64,000 bases of DNA from Paenibacillus wynnii (GTDB lineage Bacteria > Bacillota > Bacilli > Paenibacillales > Paenibacillaceae), in assembly GCF_000757885.1 (NCBI RefSeq), contig NZ_JQCR01000003.1, forward strand, positions 1,302,001 to 1,366,000, given 5' to 3'. Positions 24,712 to 33,808 of this stretch are shown here, in pieces. Under the pieces are notes generated by a model. The model did no database searches, had not been told where the DNA came from, and worked only from the letters and a program-made list of their open reading frames with translations. Each line of letters begins with the position of its first letter. The first letter of the stretch is position 1. The translations under genes were made by a program, and so were the position numbers.

Positions 24712-25960
24712 ATAAATTACGATCTCGCATAGTTTGCAGCGCCATAAGTACCCCGTACTTAACGTGAGAGTAGGTCAATCCACCTTGCATATACCCAATA
24801 TAAGGCGCACGAATAGGCGCGTCAGCAGATAACTCCAAGCTTCCACCTTGTATAAATGTACCTGCCGCCATTATGACAGGATGCTCATATCCGGGCATAT
24901 CCCATGGCTCAGGTACAACATGACTATCGACAGCAGCTGCTCGTTGAATCCCCTGAACGAATGCTATGAGATGCTCAGGGCCGTCAAATGCCACAGCCTG
25001 AATCAGATCCGTCCGGTAATCATTCCAAGCCGGCCTAGTCCGGAATCCGCATCGCCCGAATACGGATGCGGCAAATATGCTTCCTTTAACAGCTTGTCCT
25101 ACTGTATGCGGAGCCATAAAAAGTCCTTGGTAAATCCCTCGAGTGGTACCCAACATAGCGCCTACTTCCCCACCAATACCCGGAGCAGTCAAGCGGTACG
25201 CAGCCAATTCTACCAGTTCCTTCTTACCGCAGATATAACCGCCAGTCTCCGCAATTCCGCCTCCCGGATTCTTAATCAACGAGCCGGCTACCAGATCAGC
25301 GCCGACCTGCGGCGGTTCCAGTTCCTCAGTAAATTCACCATAACAATTGTCTACGAATACGATAACATCTGCTTTTAAAGCCTTCACTTTGTTCGTCATT
25401 TCACCAATTTCAGAGACTGTAAAAGACGAGCGCCAGTCGTATCCGCGCGAGCGCTGTATCCCTATCACTTTGGTTTTAGAATGAATAGCGAGGGAGACTT
25501 CATCCCAGTCCACCTTGCCATCATCAGTTAAAGCAACCTCACGGTATGATATTCCGAAATCGGCGAGGGAGCCTGTCCCGTCCCCCGGCTTACCCACCAC
25601 TTTGTGAAGGGTATCATAAGGCCGTCCAGTAATATAGAGCAGCTCATCCCCGGGCCGCAGCACACCAAATAAGGCTGTAGAGATGGTATGCGTGCCTGAA
25701 GCAAAATGAGGGCGCACCAAAGCCGCCTCAGCCCCAAAAACATCAGCATACACAAGCTCAAGCACCTCGCGCCCACGGTCATTATAGGCATAACCTGTAG
25801 AGCCGGCAAAATGGAAGTCACTGACCTGATGTTTTTGAAAGGCTTCAATAACTTTCCATTGATTCTGGTCCACAATTCGGTTCAGTTGATTTACAGCACT
25901 TTCAATTTCAATTTCCGCAGCCTCAGCTGCCTGTATTAGATCTTCTGCAAATACTGCCAT
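24707..25960 (-). CDS. ynbB: PLP-dependent YnbB family protein (aluminium-resistance / methionine gamma-lyase-like)
   Basis: This ~417-aa fold-type I PLP enzyme has the Schiff-base Lys in GSLIKNPGGG, FVDNCYGEF upstream of it and ARP/ASGTHT-type cofactor contacts. Gene order (hflX-ynbB-glnR-glnA) matches B. subtilis ynbB. The family is annotated as aluminium resistance or methionine gamma-lyase-like, but its reaction is not established. The frame opens at GTG 25987; I prefer ATG 25960 because AGGAGA lies upstream (13 nt, rather long), so the start is uncertain. Confidence 0.88.
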   Translation of the reverse strand: MAVFAEDLIQAAEAAEIEIESAVNQLNRIVDQNQWKVIEAFQKHQVSDFHFAGSTGYAYNDRGREVLELVYADVFGAEAALVRPHFASGTHTISTALFGVLRPGDELLYITGRPYDTLHKVVGKPGDGTGSLADFGISYREVALTDDGKVDWDEVSLAIHSKTKVIGIQRSRGYDWRSSFTVSEIGEMTNKVKALKADVIVFVDNCYGEFTEELEPPQVGADLVAGSLIKNPGGGIAETGGYICGKKELVELAAYRLTAPGIGGEVGAMLGTTRGIYQGLFMAPHTVGQAVKGSIFAASVFGRCGFRTRPAWNDYRTDLIQAVAFDGPEHLIAFVQGIQRAAAVDSHVVPEPWDMPGYEHPVIMAAGTFIQGGSLELSADAPIRAPYIGYMQGGLTYSHVKYGVLMALQTMRDRNLL

Positions 25961-26057
25961 GCCTTTAATATCTCTCCTAACATCCACTTCTCATAATAGT
26001 GACAGGGAACGGTAGCTCCCTGTCAGTTATGCAGCTTATAAAAACTCTTCCTACCTT

Positions 26058-27380
26058 CTAAAACTGCGTTTCGTCCTTAATGACACCAACCTCTGGTTGA
26101 TCCACAAAATCAGTAAGCATATATCCCCATTTCACATAATCCTCTTTATTTAGACGGACATTGTAGAGAACATCGTTCTCATCATAGGTTTGTTCTAATA
26201 CTTCTCCTACTCTATAGAGCAGTGAAGAAAGATCTCCACGGTCACCCGGAATCCTAAAGATCAACGTATCACCGGCGAGTTCATCCTGTATCACATTCGT
26301 AATCCGCTCTAAATCCTCCGGATTATAAGCGCTGACCTTTAAGTGGCGGGTGTCCGATGGCAGCATTTCCTTCTCTTCAGGCTGACAAAGGTCTATTTTA
26401 TTAAACAATGTAATTTGCGGTTTACCAGCGGCTCCCAAATCCTGAAGGATGGATTGAACAACATCCATCTGTTCCGCACGCATCGGTGACGAGGAGTCTA
26501 CCACATGCAGCACCAGATTCGCCTCATTAACTTCCTCCAGTGTAGAGCGGAAAGCAGCTACCAGATGATGCGGGAGATTCTGAATAAAACCTACAGTATC
26601 CGTAAGAACTACATCTTTACCGCCAGGAAGTGCAAGAACGCGTGAAGTAGGGTCCAGAGTTGCGAACAACTGATTCTCGATATATACATCCGCATCGGTC
26701 AATTGCTTCAGGAGAGTCGACTTGCCAGCATTGGTATAACCAACCAAAGCAACTTGAATAGCCCCACTCTTACGGCGACGCTCACGATGCAATTCACGGG
26801 TCTTAATAACCTCATCAAGCTGGCGTTTCAGTTCAGTAATCCGGTCACGGATATGACGTCGATCCATTTCAAGCTTACTCTCACCAGGACCTCTCGTACC
26901 TATACCGCCGCCAAGTCTCGAAAGGTTCTTCCCCTGTCCCGAAAGCCGGGGCAGCAAATAAGACAACTGGGCCAGCTCCACCTGAATAATACCCTCACGG
27001 GTCTTTGCACGGCCTGCAAAGATGTCCAGGATTAGCTGAGTCCGGTCGATGATTTTCAAATCAAGGGTTTCCTCTAGATTCCGTACTTGGGCACCAGACA
27101 ACTCCTGATCAAATATTGCGGTGGTGGCTCCTAATCCGTCAGCAGCCATTCGCAGCTCCTCAACCTTACCTTTGCCGATAAACCATTTTGAATCCGGAGT
27201 TTCTTTGTTTTGGCGCAGTACATCCAGCACCTCTACACCCGCTGTTTCGGCCAATTGAACCAGTTCCTGTAGAGAAAGCTCTGGATCGATCCCCGTTCGC
27301 TTAATTTTATCTGTAACCAGACTGACCAGTATTGCTCTATCCTGTATATCTGTAGTTGTATCATGTGTTGTTATTGCCAT
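26058..27380 (-). CDS. hflX: Ribosome-splitting GTPase HflX
   Basis: This 440-aa protein has the HflX N-terminal domain with the glycine-rich loop GKNLSRLGGGIGTRGPGESK-like region (~150-170), a helical linker, then a Ras-like GTPase: G1 GYTNAGKST, G2 in FATLDPTSR, G3 DTVGF, G4 NKID, and a C-terminal domain. HflX splits stalled or hibernating 70S ribosomes after heat or antibiotic stress. AAGGAG precedes the ATG. The order spoVK-hflX-ynbB is that of B. subtilis (ynbA = hflX). Confidence 0.96.
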   Translation of the reverse strand: MAITTHDTTTDIQDRAILVSLVTDKIKRTGIDPELSLQELVQLAETAGVEVLDVLRQNKETPDSKWFIGKGKVEELRMAADGLGATTAIFDQELSGAQVRNLEETLDLKIIDRTQLILDIFAGRAKTREGIIQVELAQLSYLLPRLSGQGKNLSRLGGGIGTRGPGESKLEMDRRHIRDRITELKRQLDEVIKTRELHRERRRKSGAIQVALVGYTNAGKSTLLKQLTDADVYIENQLFATLDPTSRVLALPGGKDVVLTDTVGFIQNLPHHLVAAFRSTLEEVNEANLVLHVVDSSSPMRAEQMDVVQSILQDLGAAGKPQITLFNKIDLCQPEEKEMLPSDTRHLKVSAYNPEDLERITNVIQDELAGDTLIFRIPGDRGDLSSLLYRVGEVLEQTYDENDVLYNVRLNKEDYVKWGYMLTDFVDQPEVGVIKDETQF

Positions 27381-27430
27381 TTATGACATGCTCCTTATGA
27401 CGGTAATATTGTTATTCTAGCCGTGATGAC

Positions 27431-28396
27431 TTACAGCCTAAAATCCTCTGTACGTAGCGACATCAGTTCTTGCTTACCAGGACTGCTGTTCTCAAACTGA
27501 GTCAGTATACGCACAGCCTGGTTGCGAACAGCCTTCTCAATTGAATTTCGCACATAGCGGGCATTACTGAAAGCATGGATACTCTCCGTTTTCTCCTGCA
27601 ATAAGTATTGCTTTAGTTTGAGTATAGCCTGAGGCATCAAAATATAATCTCGTTCCTTAGCCATCAATTCGGCAATTTGCAGCAGCTGATCGATCGTGTA
27701 ATCGGGAAATTCAACCTGGATCGGAAAGCGTGAAGGAAGCCCGGGATTACTCATCAAAAAATAATCAATCTCTCCGGAGTAACCCGCCAGTATGAGTACA
27801 AATTGACTGCGATGATCTTCCATAGATTTAACAAGAGTATCTATTGCTTCTTTACCAAAGTCCTTTTCTCCGCCACGCGCAAGACTGTAAGCTTCATCAA
27901 TAAAAAGAATCCCACCAAGCGCTTTCTTGACAAGATCTCGTGTCTTCTGTGCGGTATGACCAATGTATTCCCCTACAAGATCCGCTCGTTCCACCTCAAT
28001 CAAATGCCCCTTGGACAGTACTCCCATTCGCTGAAACAGCTTAGCGACAATGCGGGCAACTGTTGTCTTCCCTGTTCCTGGGTTTCCTTTGAAAACCATA
28101 TGATAAGCCTGCCCTCCACTGGCAAGTCCCGCTTCACTGCGCATTTGAGCAATCTGCAGCAAGGCGTAAATTTCAAAGACCAATTCCTTGATATTATCCA
28201 GTCCTACCAGGGCGTCCAGTTCACGGCTAATTTCCTGGAAAAGCCCGCTGTGACTATGCCCCTTCGGCGGTGCAGTCTCATTATCTCCAGATGGACTGCT
28301 CACGATTGGAGGCTCTTGATTCCGCAATACAATATTTATTTGTCTTGACGGTCTGCTTTCCTCCCGCCCGCTTGTCGCAGCTATGTGTCCATTCAT
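27431..28396 (-). CDS. spoVK: Stage V sporulation protein K (AAA+ ATPase)
   Basis: This 321-aa CbxX/CfqX-type AAA+ ATPase is required for spore maturation in B. subtilis. After a disordered N-terminus (~1-60) come LDALVGLDNIKELV, Walker A GNPGTGKTT, Walker B ILFIDEAYSL, an arginine-finger stretch NPGLPSRF and the C-terminal lid (FSNARYVRNSIEKAV). The molecular substrate is unknown. Its ribosome binding site GAGGTG lies in the 3' arm of a perfect inverted repeat, suggesting translation is blocked on transcripts reading in from upstream. Confidence 0.93.
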   Translation of the reverse strand: MNGHIAATSGREESRPSRQINIVLRNQEPPIVSSPSGDNETAPPKGHSHSGLFQEISRELDALVGLDNIKELVFEIYALLQIAQMRSEAGLASGGQAYHMVFKGNPGTGKTTVARIVAKLFQRMGVLSKGHLIEVERADLVGEYIGHTAQKTRDLVKKALGGILFIDEAYSLARGGEKDFGKEAIDTLVKSMEDHRSQFVLILAGYSGEIDYFLMSNPGLPSRFPIQVEFPDYTIDQLLQIAELMAKERDYILMPQAILKLKQYLLQEKTESIHAFSNARYVRNSIEKAVRNQAVRILTQFENSSPGKQELMSLRTEDFRL

Positions 28397-28401
28397 GAAT
28401 T

Positions 28402-28457
28402 CACCTCATCTATACAGGCTGACTACTCTACTCCAGTCTATTCTTATAGATGAGGTG
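28402..28457 (-). promoter_or_regulatory. Inverted repeat sequestering the spoVK ribosome binding site
   Basis: CACCTCATCTATA (28402-28414) and TATAGATGAGGTG (28445-28457) are perfect 13-bp complements with a 30-nt loop that contains a further GACT/AGTC pair. On the minus-strand RNA the 3' arm contains GAGGTG, 5-6 nt before the spoVK ATG. There is no T run, so it is not a terminator. Confidence 0.7.
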
Positions 28458-28477
28458 TTATTAGCAGATTCGAGATT

Positions 28478-29143
28478 TTAACTGCCAAACTGCAAGGTAA
28501 ACTGCTTACCTTTCCATTTGGTGTAGGCCAGTATCTCCCGGGATTTATGCCAAGCCATGGACATAATTTTTGAATCAGTCAAACCTAGCTCCGTTTTGGC
28601 ATAGCCAAGTTCAGCTGCAATCTCCTGCGAGCGCCGTCCATGATACGTATGCGTAATGATTACAGCACTGGACCAACCTTCACGAGCCATAATTTCTTTA
28701 CTGAATAATAAGTTTTCATAAGTACTGGTGGCCTTGTTCTCCACATAAATGCGATCTTCCGGCACTCCCTGCTGAACGAGGTAATTTCGCATTCCTTGAG
28801 CTTCAGTATACTTAAGATCCGGTTTATCTAATCCGCCTGTAACGATAAACCGAGGGAATTTACCCTCTTTATAAAGCTTAAGGCCGTAATCCAGCCTTTC
28901 CTTCAAACCGGGACTCGGCTCATCCCCCCACATCGACATGCCAAGTACGATACCGACATCACCACCTGTCATGGGAGTTGTAGTCACTGTCCGGTTGATA
29001 TTCCAAAAAGAGAATGCACACCAGAGAAGTCCAACAATCAGCAAAGCAACGAATGTAATTTTCACCCCACGCATGGATCTAAATCTTCGTTTTCTGGACA
29101 TTATCCGGATCGGGGAAGATCCGCTACCACCCTGCCATTCCAT
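28478..29143 (-). CDS. YdcF/SanA-like DUF218 membrane protein
   Basis: This 221-aa protein has a basic N-terminus, one transmembrane helix (~27-47, VKITFVALLIVGLLWCAF) and an extracytoplasmic DUF218 domain: DVGIVLGMSMWGD, FIVTGG, a T-x-E-N segment (TSTYENLLFS) and ITHTYHGRRS. The family is linked to envelope barrier function and polysaccharide or vancomycin sensitivity. ATG 29143 is 8 nt after AGGAGG; ATG 29149 overlaps the previous stop but is too close to that site. It is co-transcribed with the DUF402 gene. Confidence 0.85.
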   Translation of the reverse strand: MEWQGGSGSSPIRIMSRKRRFRSMRGVKITFVALLIVGLLWCAFSFWNINRTVTTTPMTGGDVGIVLGMSMWGDEPSPGLKERLDYGLKLYKEGKFPRFIVTGGLDKPDLKYTEAQGMRNYLVQQGVPEDRIYVENKATSTYENLLFSKEIMAREGWSSAVIITHTYHGRRSQEIAAELGYAKTELGLTDSKIMSMAWHKSREILAYTKWKGKQFTLQFGS

Positions 29144-29145
29144 TT

Positions 29146-29700
29146 TCATTTCCTCCTGAAATCTCCATTATGGAACAATTCGGCCCGGTGCTTCAAGGAA
29201 AGAGAGAAATAAGGAAAGGCATGGGCATCGATACTCCGTAACAAGGTGTTAGCAGTAGCCCAGGCAAGATTGTACTCGCTATCTGTAATGTCGCTATGCT
29301 CCAGCGCCTCGTCCAGCTCATCCTCGTCCAACAGAAATACCTCTCCGTTCCAAAGCACCACCACATCGAGGTATAGATCATCAAACCAAGGAACGCCTTG
29401 ATCTGTGACCCCCTGTACCTTACAGGTATCAATGTACCACTGAATAATATTTTGCTTATCATCGAACATAGCAGTCACAATATAATGACTGTCTTTAGGG
29501 AAATACTGCAGCCACGAATACCCTTTGTCTGCAATGCGGTATGTATGCCTGCCATAGCTCTTCCACAACGGTTCTTTAAGCCCGTAGATTGTGTAAAGCG
29601 TGATGAAACCATTGAATTCCCTGCTTTCCACATAGCGGCAGGCAAAATGGCGGCGCGTAATCCGGCGCCAGTTGGCCCGGTCTCCGAATTTACGTTTCAT
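29146..29700 (-). CDS. DUF402 nucleoside di/triphosphate phosphatase-like protein (YgaC family)
   Basis: This 184-aa protein has the DUF402 beta-barrel core. The segment YTIYGLKEPLWKSYG, the metal/phosphate-site region YIDTCKVQGVTDQGVPWFDDLYLDVVV (split Asp-rich motif) and LLDEDELDEAL are family landmarks. Characterised relatives hydrolyse nucleoside tri- and diphosphates with divalent metal. GGAG is upstream of the ATG. The stop overlaps the binding site of the next gene, so expression is coupled. Confidence 0.82.
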   Translation of the reverse strand: MKRKFGDRANWRRITRRHFACRYVESREFNGFITLYTIYGLKEPLWKSYGRHTYRIADKGYSWLQYFPKDSHYIVTAMFDDKQNIIQWYIDTCKVQGVTDQGVPWFDDLYLDVVVLWNGEVFLLDEDELDEALEHSDITDSEYNLAWATANTLLRSIDAHAFPYFSLSLKHRAELFHNGDFRRK

Positions 29701-29756
29701 ATAAATTACCCTCTCCAGTATGGTGACTTCAGCTTACCACATTTAGGGTTTACACT

Positions 29757-29815
29757 CAAAAAGAAACCCTGATCCTCTAATATCCGATCTAGACGGATCC
29801 TTAGAGTGATCAGGG
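29757..29815 (-). terminator. Terminator after the class A PBP
   Basis: Stem CCCTGATC-CTCT with AGAG-GATCAGGG and an inner CCG/CGG pair; the minus-strand tail is TTTCTTTTT. Confidence 0.85.
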
Positions 29816-29823
29816 CAGAGGTT

Positions 29824-32391
29824 TTATTTTTTCTCAGGTTTATCTTTGGAGGATTCCGTAAACCCGACTTCAGGATTTGGACTAGCCGTAGCTTCGGTAC
29901 CCGTTCCTCCTCCGGTGCCCGGATCTACACTTGGCGAGGCTGTAGGCACGGGAGTCGCTGTAGGAAGAGCAGGAGTTGCTGTCGCCCCCGGAGAGACTCC
30001 ACCCTCATCTTTTCCATTCCCATTACCGTTTCCATTGCCGTTTCCATTGCCGTTTCCACCTTGGTTTGAACCATTGTTAGCTCCATTTCCTGGTGAATCC
30101 GTAGGAAGCACTGGATCTAAAGTAGGAATGGGTTCTTCGGAAGGCGGGGTATCTTGAACAGAAACGTTCACTAGATTAGAAGGCTCACTCTCTATACCTT
30201 TATCGGAATAATAAGCTGTTACATAGTACTCATAAATCAAGCCTGGCATCGCACTTATATCAGCCGCACTGGATGACAGTGAGCTTAACAATGGAGTAAA
30301 GTCCGCTTCTGATGTTTCTCTACGATATATACGATACTCGACACCCTCAGTAGGCAGTCCCGTCCAGCTCATATTTACCGTCATGGTTGAAGGGTCATAT
30401 TCAGCTGACAAATCTGTGATCGTCTGGTTGGTAGCTGGATCCTCGGTAGCTTCAGGAAGATCAAGATTCCCTGAGTCCGGGAACGGCTTCACCGGATAAT
30501 CCTTCAGAGCTTCTTCCATGACTTTACCCCAGAATGCAGCAGCCAGCGGACTGCTGTTCTTAAGCAAATGTTTTTTGTCAGGCTCATCGTAGCCCATCCA
30601 AACCGCAGCTGTCCATTCCGGAGTATAACCTACAAACCATACATCCCTATTTGAGCTTATTCCAGTATATCCACTCTGTGTGGTACCTGTCTTACCAGCT
30701 ACTGGTCGGTTAATCCGTGCTTTTTTACCTGTACCGCTTTCTACTACCTTCTGCATCATTTGCGTCATCTGATAGGCAGTGGTTTCCGACATGACTCGTT
30801 CCGATGATGTATCGGCTTTAAAAACAGTCTTGTCTTCGCTATCGGCAATGGATTTAATGGCATAGGCCTCTCTCAATTCTCCGCCATTCGCAAAAGCGCT
30901 GTATGCCTGAGCCATCTCTAAGGTATTGGTACCTTTACTCATCCCCCCAAGTGCCAGTGATAAATTCTTATCCTCATCTGCAAGGGAGATGCCCATTTTC
31001 TTAGCAAATAGAAATCCCGTTTTCACACCAATTTCGTTCAGCAGCCACACAGAAGGAATATTCTCTGATTTCTGCAGTGCGTCACTCATACTGATGGTCG
31101 AGGAATATCCATGAAGGTTATTCGGGCAATATTTGCCAAAACATTGTTTCTCATTACTCAACTGTGAATCAACCATGAACTTTCCAGACTCCAACGCAGG
31201 AGCATAAGATACGATGGGCTTGAAGGCCGATCCCGGTGAACGCCGGCTTGCCGATACACGGCTGTAACCTTTTTTCTCATAATTACGTCCGCCCAGTAAA
31301 GCCATAATACTGCCGTTCTCTTGGTTCATAATGACCATGGATCCTTGGACCAGTTCATCATCTACACTTTCCTCAAAATTATCCGCATCGGCGAATGCAT
31401 CCTCCACCGTTTGCTGAGCATGTTTATCCATCGTAGTGTAGATTTTGTATCCACCAATGTTCAAGTCATCCTCAGAGAGTCCGAACTTCTCTTCAGCCTC
31501 ATCCACAGCATAGTCTATGAATGCTTGATACCGCTGCTTGCTTGCAGGCGGTTTATATGTGTAGTCAACAGCTTTGGCATTAATCATCTCTTGTTCCGTG
31601 ATGTACCCCTGATCATGCATAAGTGTCAGCACAATTCCACGGCGTTCCTTCGAAAGCTCGGGATTACGAAGTGGATTATAGCGGGAAGGGCCTTTCGGCA
31701 TTGCAGCCAATGTTGCCATTTGCCAAATTTCAAGATCTTCAAGATTGCTTTTGCCAAAATAACGTTCAGAGGCAGCCTTAATACCATAAATCGTGCCTCC
31801 AAAGTTAATTCTATTCAAATACATCGTAATAATTTCGTCTTTGGTGTTATCATTCTCTAAAGCTACGGCAATAGAGACTTCTGTTGCTTTACGGAAAAAA
31901 GTTTTATCACGCGTCAAAAATATGTTTTTAGCCAGCTGCTGAGTGATCGTACTACCACCCTCAACCATGCTACGGGCTGCAATGTCCTTAACAGCGGCAC
32001 GCCCGATGGACCAGAAATCGACACCTTTGTGTTCAAAAAAGCGTTTGTCCTCTGTGGCTACAAAAGCGTTAATAAGCAGTTCCGGGATTTTGTCATGTTC
32101 GACCGGATCACTTTTTTCCAGCGATAACTCTCCAATGAGGTTTGCATTCCGATCATAAACTTTAGTAGTAGGGTTAACAGTCAGCTTCCCTGCATTTTCC
32201 TTAAGGAGCTTCTCACCGTTTAGCATAATGAACAGATAACCGCCTAAGGCGCAAAAAATAGCCAGCGCTGTGGCAAAAAATAAAGTCCATAATACACGTT
32301 TTTTAGTTAGCAGTTTTTTCTTTTTCTTTTTAGGTTTGGGCTGCTCTCTGTCTCTGTTTCGGTTTGGTCTTGTAATATCGTCTCTAGACAT
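29824..32391 (-). CDS. Class A penicillin-binding protein (PBP1A family)
   Basis: This 855-aa bifunctional peptidoglycan synthase has a poly-Lys cytoplasmic tail, one transmembrane helix (~35-57), a GT51 glycosyltransferase (EDKRFFEHKG, GGSTITQQLAKN) and a transpeptidase with SPGSAFKP (SxxK), an SEN (SxN) and KTGTTQSG (KTG). A fibronectin type III-like domain follows (~640-735). The last ~120 residues are Pro/Thr/Gly/Asn-rich with an (NG)n run encoded by a 12-bp tandem repeat, a likely wall-spanning linker. AGGAGG precedes the ATG. Confidence 0.95.
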   Translation of the reverse strand: MSRDDITRPNRNRDREQPKPKKKKKKLLTKKRVLWTLFFATALAIFCALGGYLFIMLNGEKLLKENAGKLTVNPTTKVYDRNANLIGELSLEKSDPVEHDKIPELLINAFVATEDKRFFEHKGVDFWSIGRAAVKDIAARSMVEGGSTITQQLAKNIFLTRDKTFFRKATEVSIAVALENDNTKDEIITMYLNRINFGGTIYGIKAASERYFGKSNLEDLEIWQMATLAAMPKGPSRYNPLRNPELSKERRGIVLTLMHDQGYITEQEMINAKAVDYTYKPPASKQRYQAFIDYAVDEAEEKFGLSEDDLNIGGYKIYTTMDKHAQQTVEDAFADADNFEESVDDELVQGSMVIMNQENGSIMALLGGRNYEKKGYSRVSASRRSPGSAFKPIVSYAPALESGKFMVDSQLSNEKQCFGKYCPNNLHGYSSTISMSDALQKSENIPSVWLLNEIGVKTGFLFAKKMGISLADEDKNLSLALGGMSKGTNTLEMAQAYSAFANGGELREAYAIKSIADSEDKTVFKADTSSERVMSETTAYQMTQMMQKVVESGTGKKARINRPVAGKTGTTQSGYTGISSNRDVWFVGYTPEWTAAVWMGYDEPDKKHLLKNSSPLAAAFWGKVMEEALKDYPVKPFPDSGNLDLPEATEDPATNQTITDLSAEYDPSTMTVNMSWTGLPTEGVEYRIYRRETSEADFTPLLSSLSSSAADISAMPGLIYEYYVTAYYSDKGIESEPSNLVNVSVQDTPPSEEPIPTLDPVLPTDSPGNGANNGSNQGGNGNGNGNGNGNGNGKDEGGVSPGATATPALPTATPVPTASPSVDPGTGGGTGTEATASPNPEVGFTESSKDKPEKK
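30011..30060 (-). repeat. 12-bp tandem repeat coding for Asn-Gly repeats in the PBP tail
   Basis: About four copies of TTTCCATTGCCG (two perfect, flanking ones diverged) encode alternating Gly and Asn. The unit length keeps the frame, so copy-number change would lengthen or shorten the tail without disrupting it. Confidence 0.8.
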
Positions 32392-32440
32392 GGTGCCTCC
32401 TGACTCCCTTGTGGAAAAAATAATTTATAGTCTACCCCTG

Positions 32441-32479
32441 AATGAAAAGAACAACCTTCTCAGGTTGCTCTCTTTCATT
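32441..32479 (-). terminator. Probable terminator after hfq
   Basis: Stem AATGAA/TTCATT plus CAACCT/AGGTTG with a GAGA-type loop on the minus strand. The T tract is weak, so confidence is moderate. The 32392-32568 interval holds nothing else. Confidence 0.5.
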
Positions 32480-32568
32480 CTATAAAACGCATTATAAACA
32501 AAAAGGTTTCACTTCAAGCATGTTTATCTTCCAGGTTAAAAGATTTCTCTCCAAATGGTTAATGCCAA

Positions 32569-32808
32569 TTACTCGTTATTCCCGCTGTCCTGCATCAAAG
32601 ATACACTGCGTTGCGGAGTAAATGTTGAAATGGCATGCTTGTACACCATTTGCTGGCGTCCGTCACTATCAATAACAATTGTAAAATTATCGAACGCTTT
32701 AATAATCCCCCGGATCTGGAAGCCGTTGGTTAAATATACTGTAGCAGGGATATTCTCTTTACGCAGTTGGTTCAAGAACGTATCTTGGATGTTAATGGAC
32801 TTGTTCAT
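32569..32808 (-). CDS. hfq: RNA chaperone Hfq
   Basis: This 79-aa Sm-fold hexameric RNA chaperone starts MNKSINIQDTFLNQLRKEN. It has Sm1 (VYLTNGFQIRGIIKAFDNFTIVI) and Sm2 with YKHAISTF, the Firmicute Hfq signature. It binds U-rich and A-rich RNA. The true start is ATG 32808; the frame remains open upstream into the miaA end. It follows miaA directly, as in most bacteria. Confidence 0.96.
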   Translation of the reverse strand: MNKSINIQDTFLNQLRKENIPATVYLTNGFQIRGIIKAFDNFTIVIDSDGRQQMVYKHAISTFTPQRSVSLMQDSGNNE

Positions 32809-32827
32809 ATGCCGTACCCCCAATGGT

Positions 32828-33808
32828 TCAATTAGATTGTTCAGAAGTATATTCAAGACCTGAGAGAAACTTTCCTGCTATTATATCACGTATTTTTTCA
32901 AAATTCCCAGAAAAGTTTTGCTCTTCACCAACATCGATCCACTCAATTTCCTTCATGTGACGAAACCATGACAGCTGTCTTTTGGCGAATCGGCGAGTAT
33001 CGCGTTTAAGAAGTGTCACAGCCTCCTCATAGGTAGTTTCGCCCTCGAGGTATGCCGCAATTTCCTTGTAGCCCAGTCCCTGCATGGACACAAGCCCCCT
33101 GCCGTAGCCGCGTTCAAGCAGAGTTCTCACTTCATCTACAAGTCCATCTTCCAGCATTTGATCAATTCGGTCTTCAATACGTTTATATAGCATTTTCCGG
33201 TCCATTGTCAAACCGATGATGCACAGCTCGTACGGAGACTCCTTCTTTTGGGCAGCATGAGAGGATGAAAGTGTCGTATCTGTCTGATGGTGAATCTCTA
33301 GAGCACGTATGATTCTACGGCGGTCATTTGGGTGCAGACGGGCCGCACTGATCGGGTCAACAGCTTCTAATCGGGCGTGTAAAGCAAGAGCTCCGTGCTC
33401 CTCCGCGTATTCGTCCTGCTCCTTACGAAAGGCCTCATCTGCCACTGCTTCCGAGAAACGGAATCCGTAACATAAGGACTCAATATAAAGTCCGGTACCT
33501 CCAACAATAAAGGGGAGCTTCCCTCTTGCTCGGATATCTTCAATGGCTTTGGTTGCCTGATCCTGAAATTCAGCCGCCGAGTAGGAATCCTGCGGATCAT
33601 GAATATCCATTAAATGATGCGGAATCCCTTGCATCTCCTCGGGAGTGATTTTGGCTGTTCCTATATCCATTTCACGGTACACCTGCATCGAATCACCTGA
33701 GATAATCTCAGCATCGTATGCGGCTGCAAGCTCTAAGCTCAGTCTCGTCTTACCAACAGCAGTGGGTCCCAAAAGTACCAGCAGCTTAGGTTTTACTTCA
33801 GTTGTCAA
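32828..33808 (-). CDS. miaA: tRNA dimethylallyltransferase
   Basis: This 326-aa enzyme adds a dimethylallyl group to A37 of tRNAs reading U-starting codons. The P-loop is GPTAVGKTRLS, then SGDSMQVYREMDIGTAK, the catalytic-site GGTGLYIESL and the tRNA-binding C-terminus with RDTRRFAKRQLSWFRH. The TTG start follows GGGGTGA with good spacing and overlaps the end of the upstream methyltransferase by 11 bp. It is coupled to hfq downstream. Confidence 0.96.
   Translation of the reverse strand: MTTEVKPKLLVLLGPTAVGKTRLSLELAAAYDAEIISGDSMQVYREMDIGTAKITPEEMQGIPHHLMDIHDPQDSYSAAEFQDQATKAIEDIRARGKLPFIVGGTGLYIESLCYGFRFSEAVADEAFRKEQDEYAEEHGALALHARLEAVDPISAARLHPNDRRRIIRALEIHHQTDTTLSSSHAAQKKESPYELCIIGLTMDRKMLYKRIEDRIDQMLEDGLVDEVRTLLERGYGRGLVSMQGLGYKEIAAYLEGETTYEEAVTLLKRDTRRFAKRQLSWFRHMKEIEWIDVGEEQNFSGNFEKIRDIIAGKFLSGLEYTSEQSN

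Noticed and set aside
30000..30060. CRISPR-like array in the PBP gene
   Set aside because: The 12-bp repeats have no spacers and encode an in-frame Asn-Gly tail.
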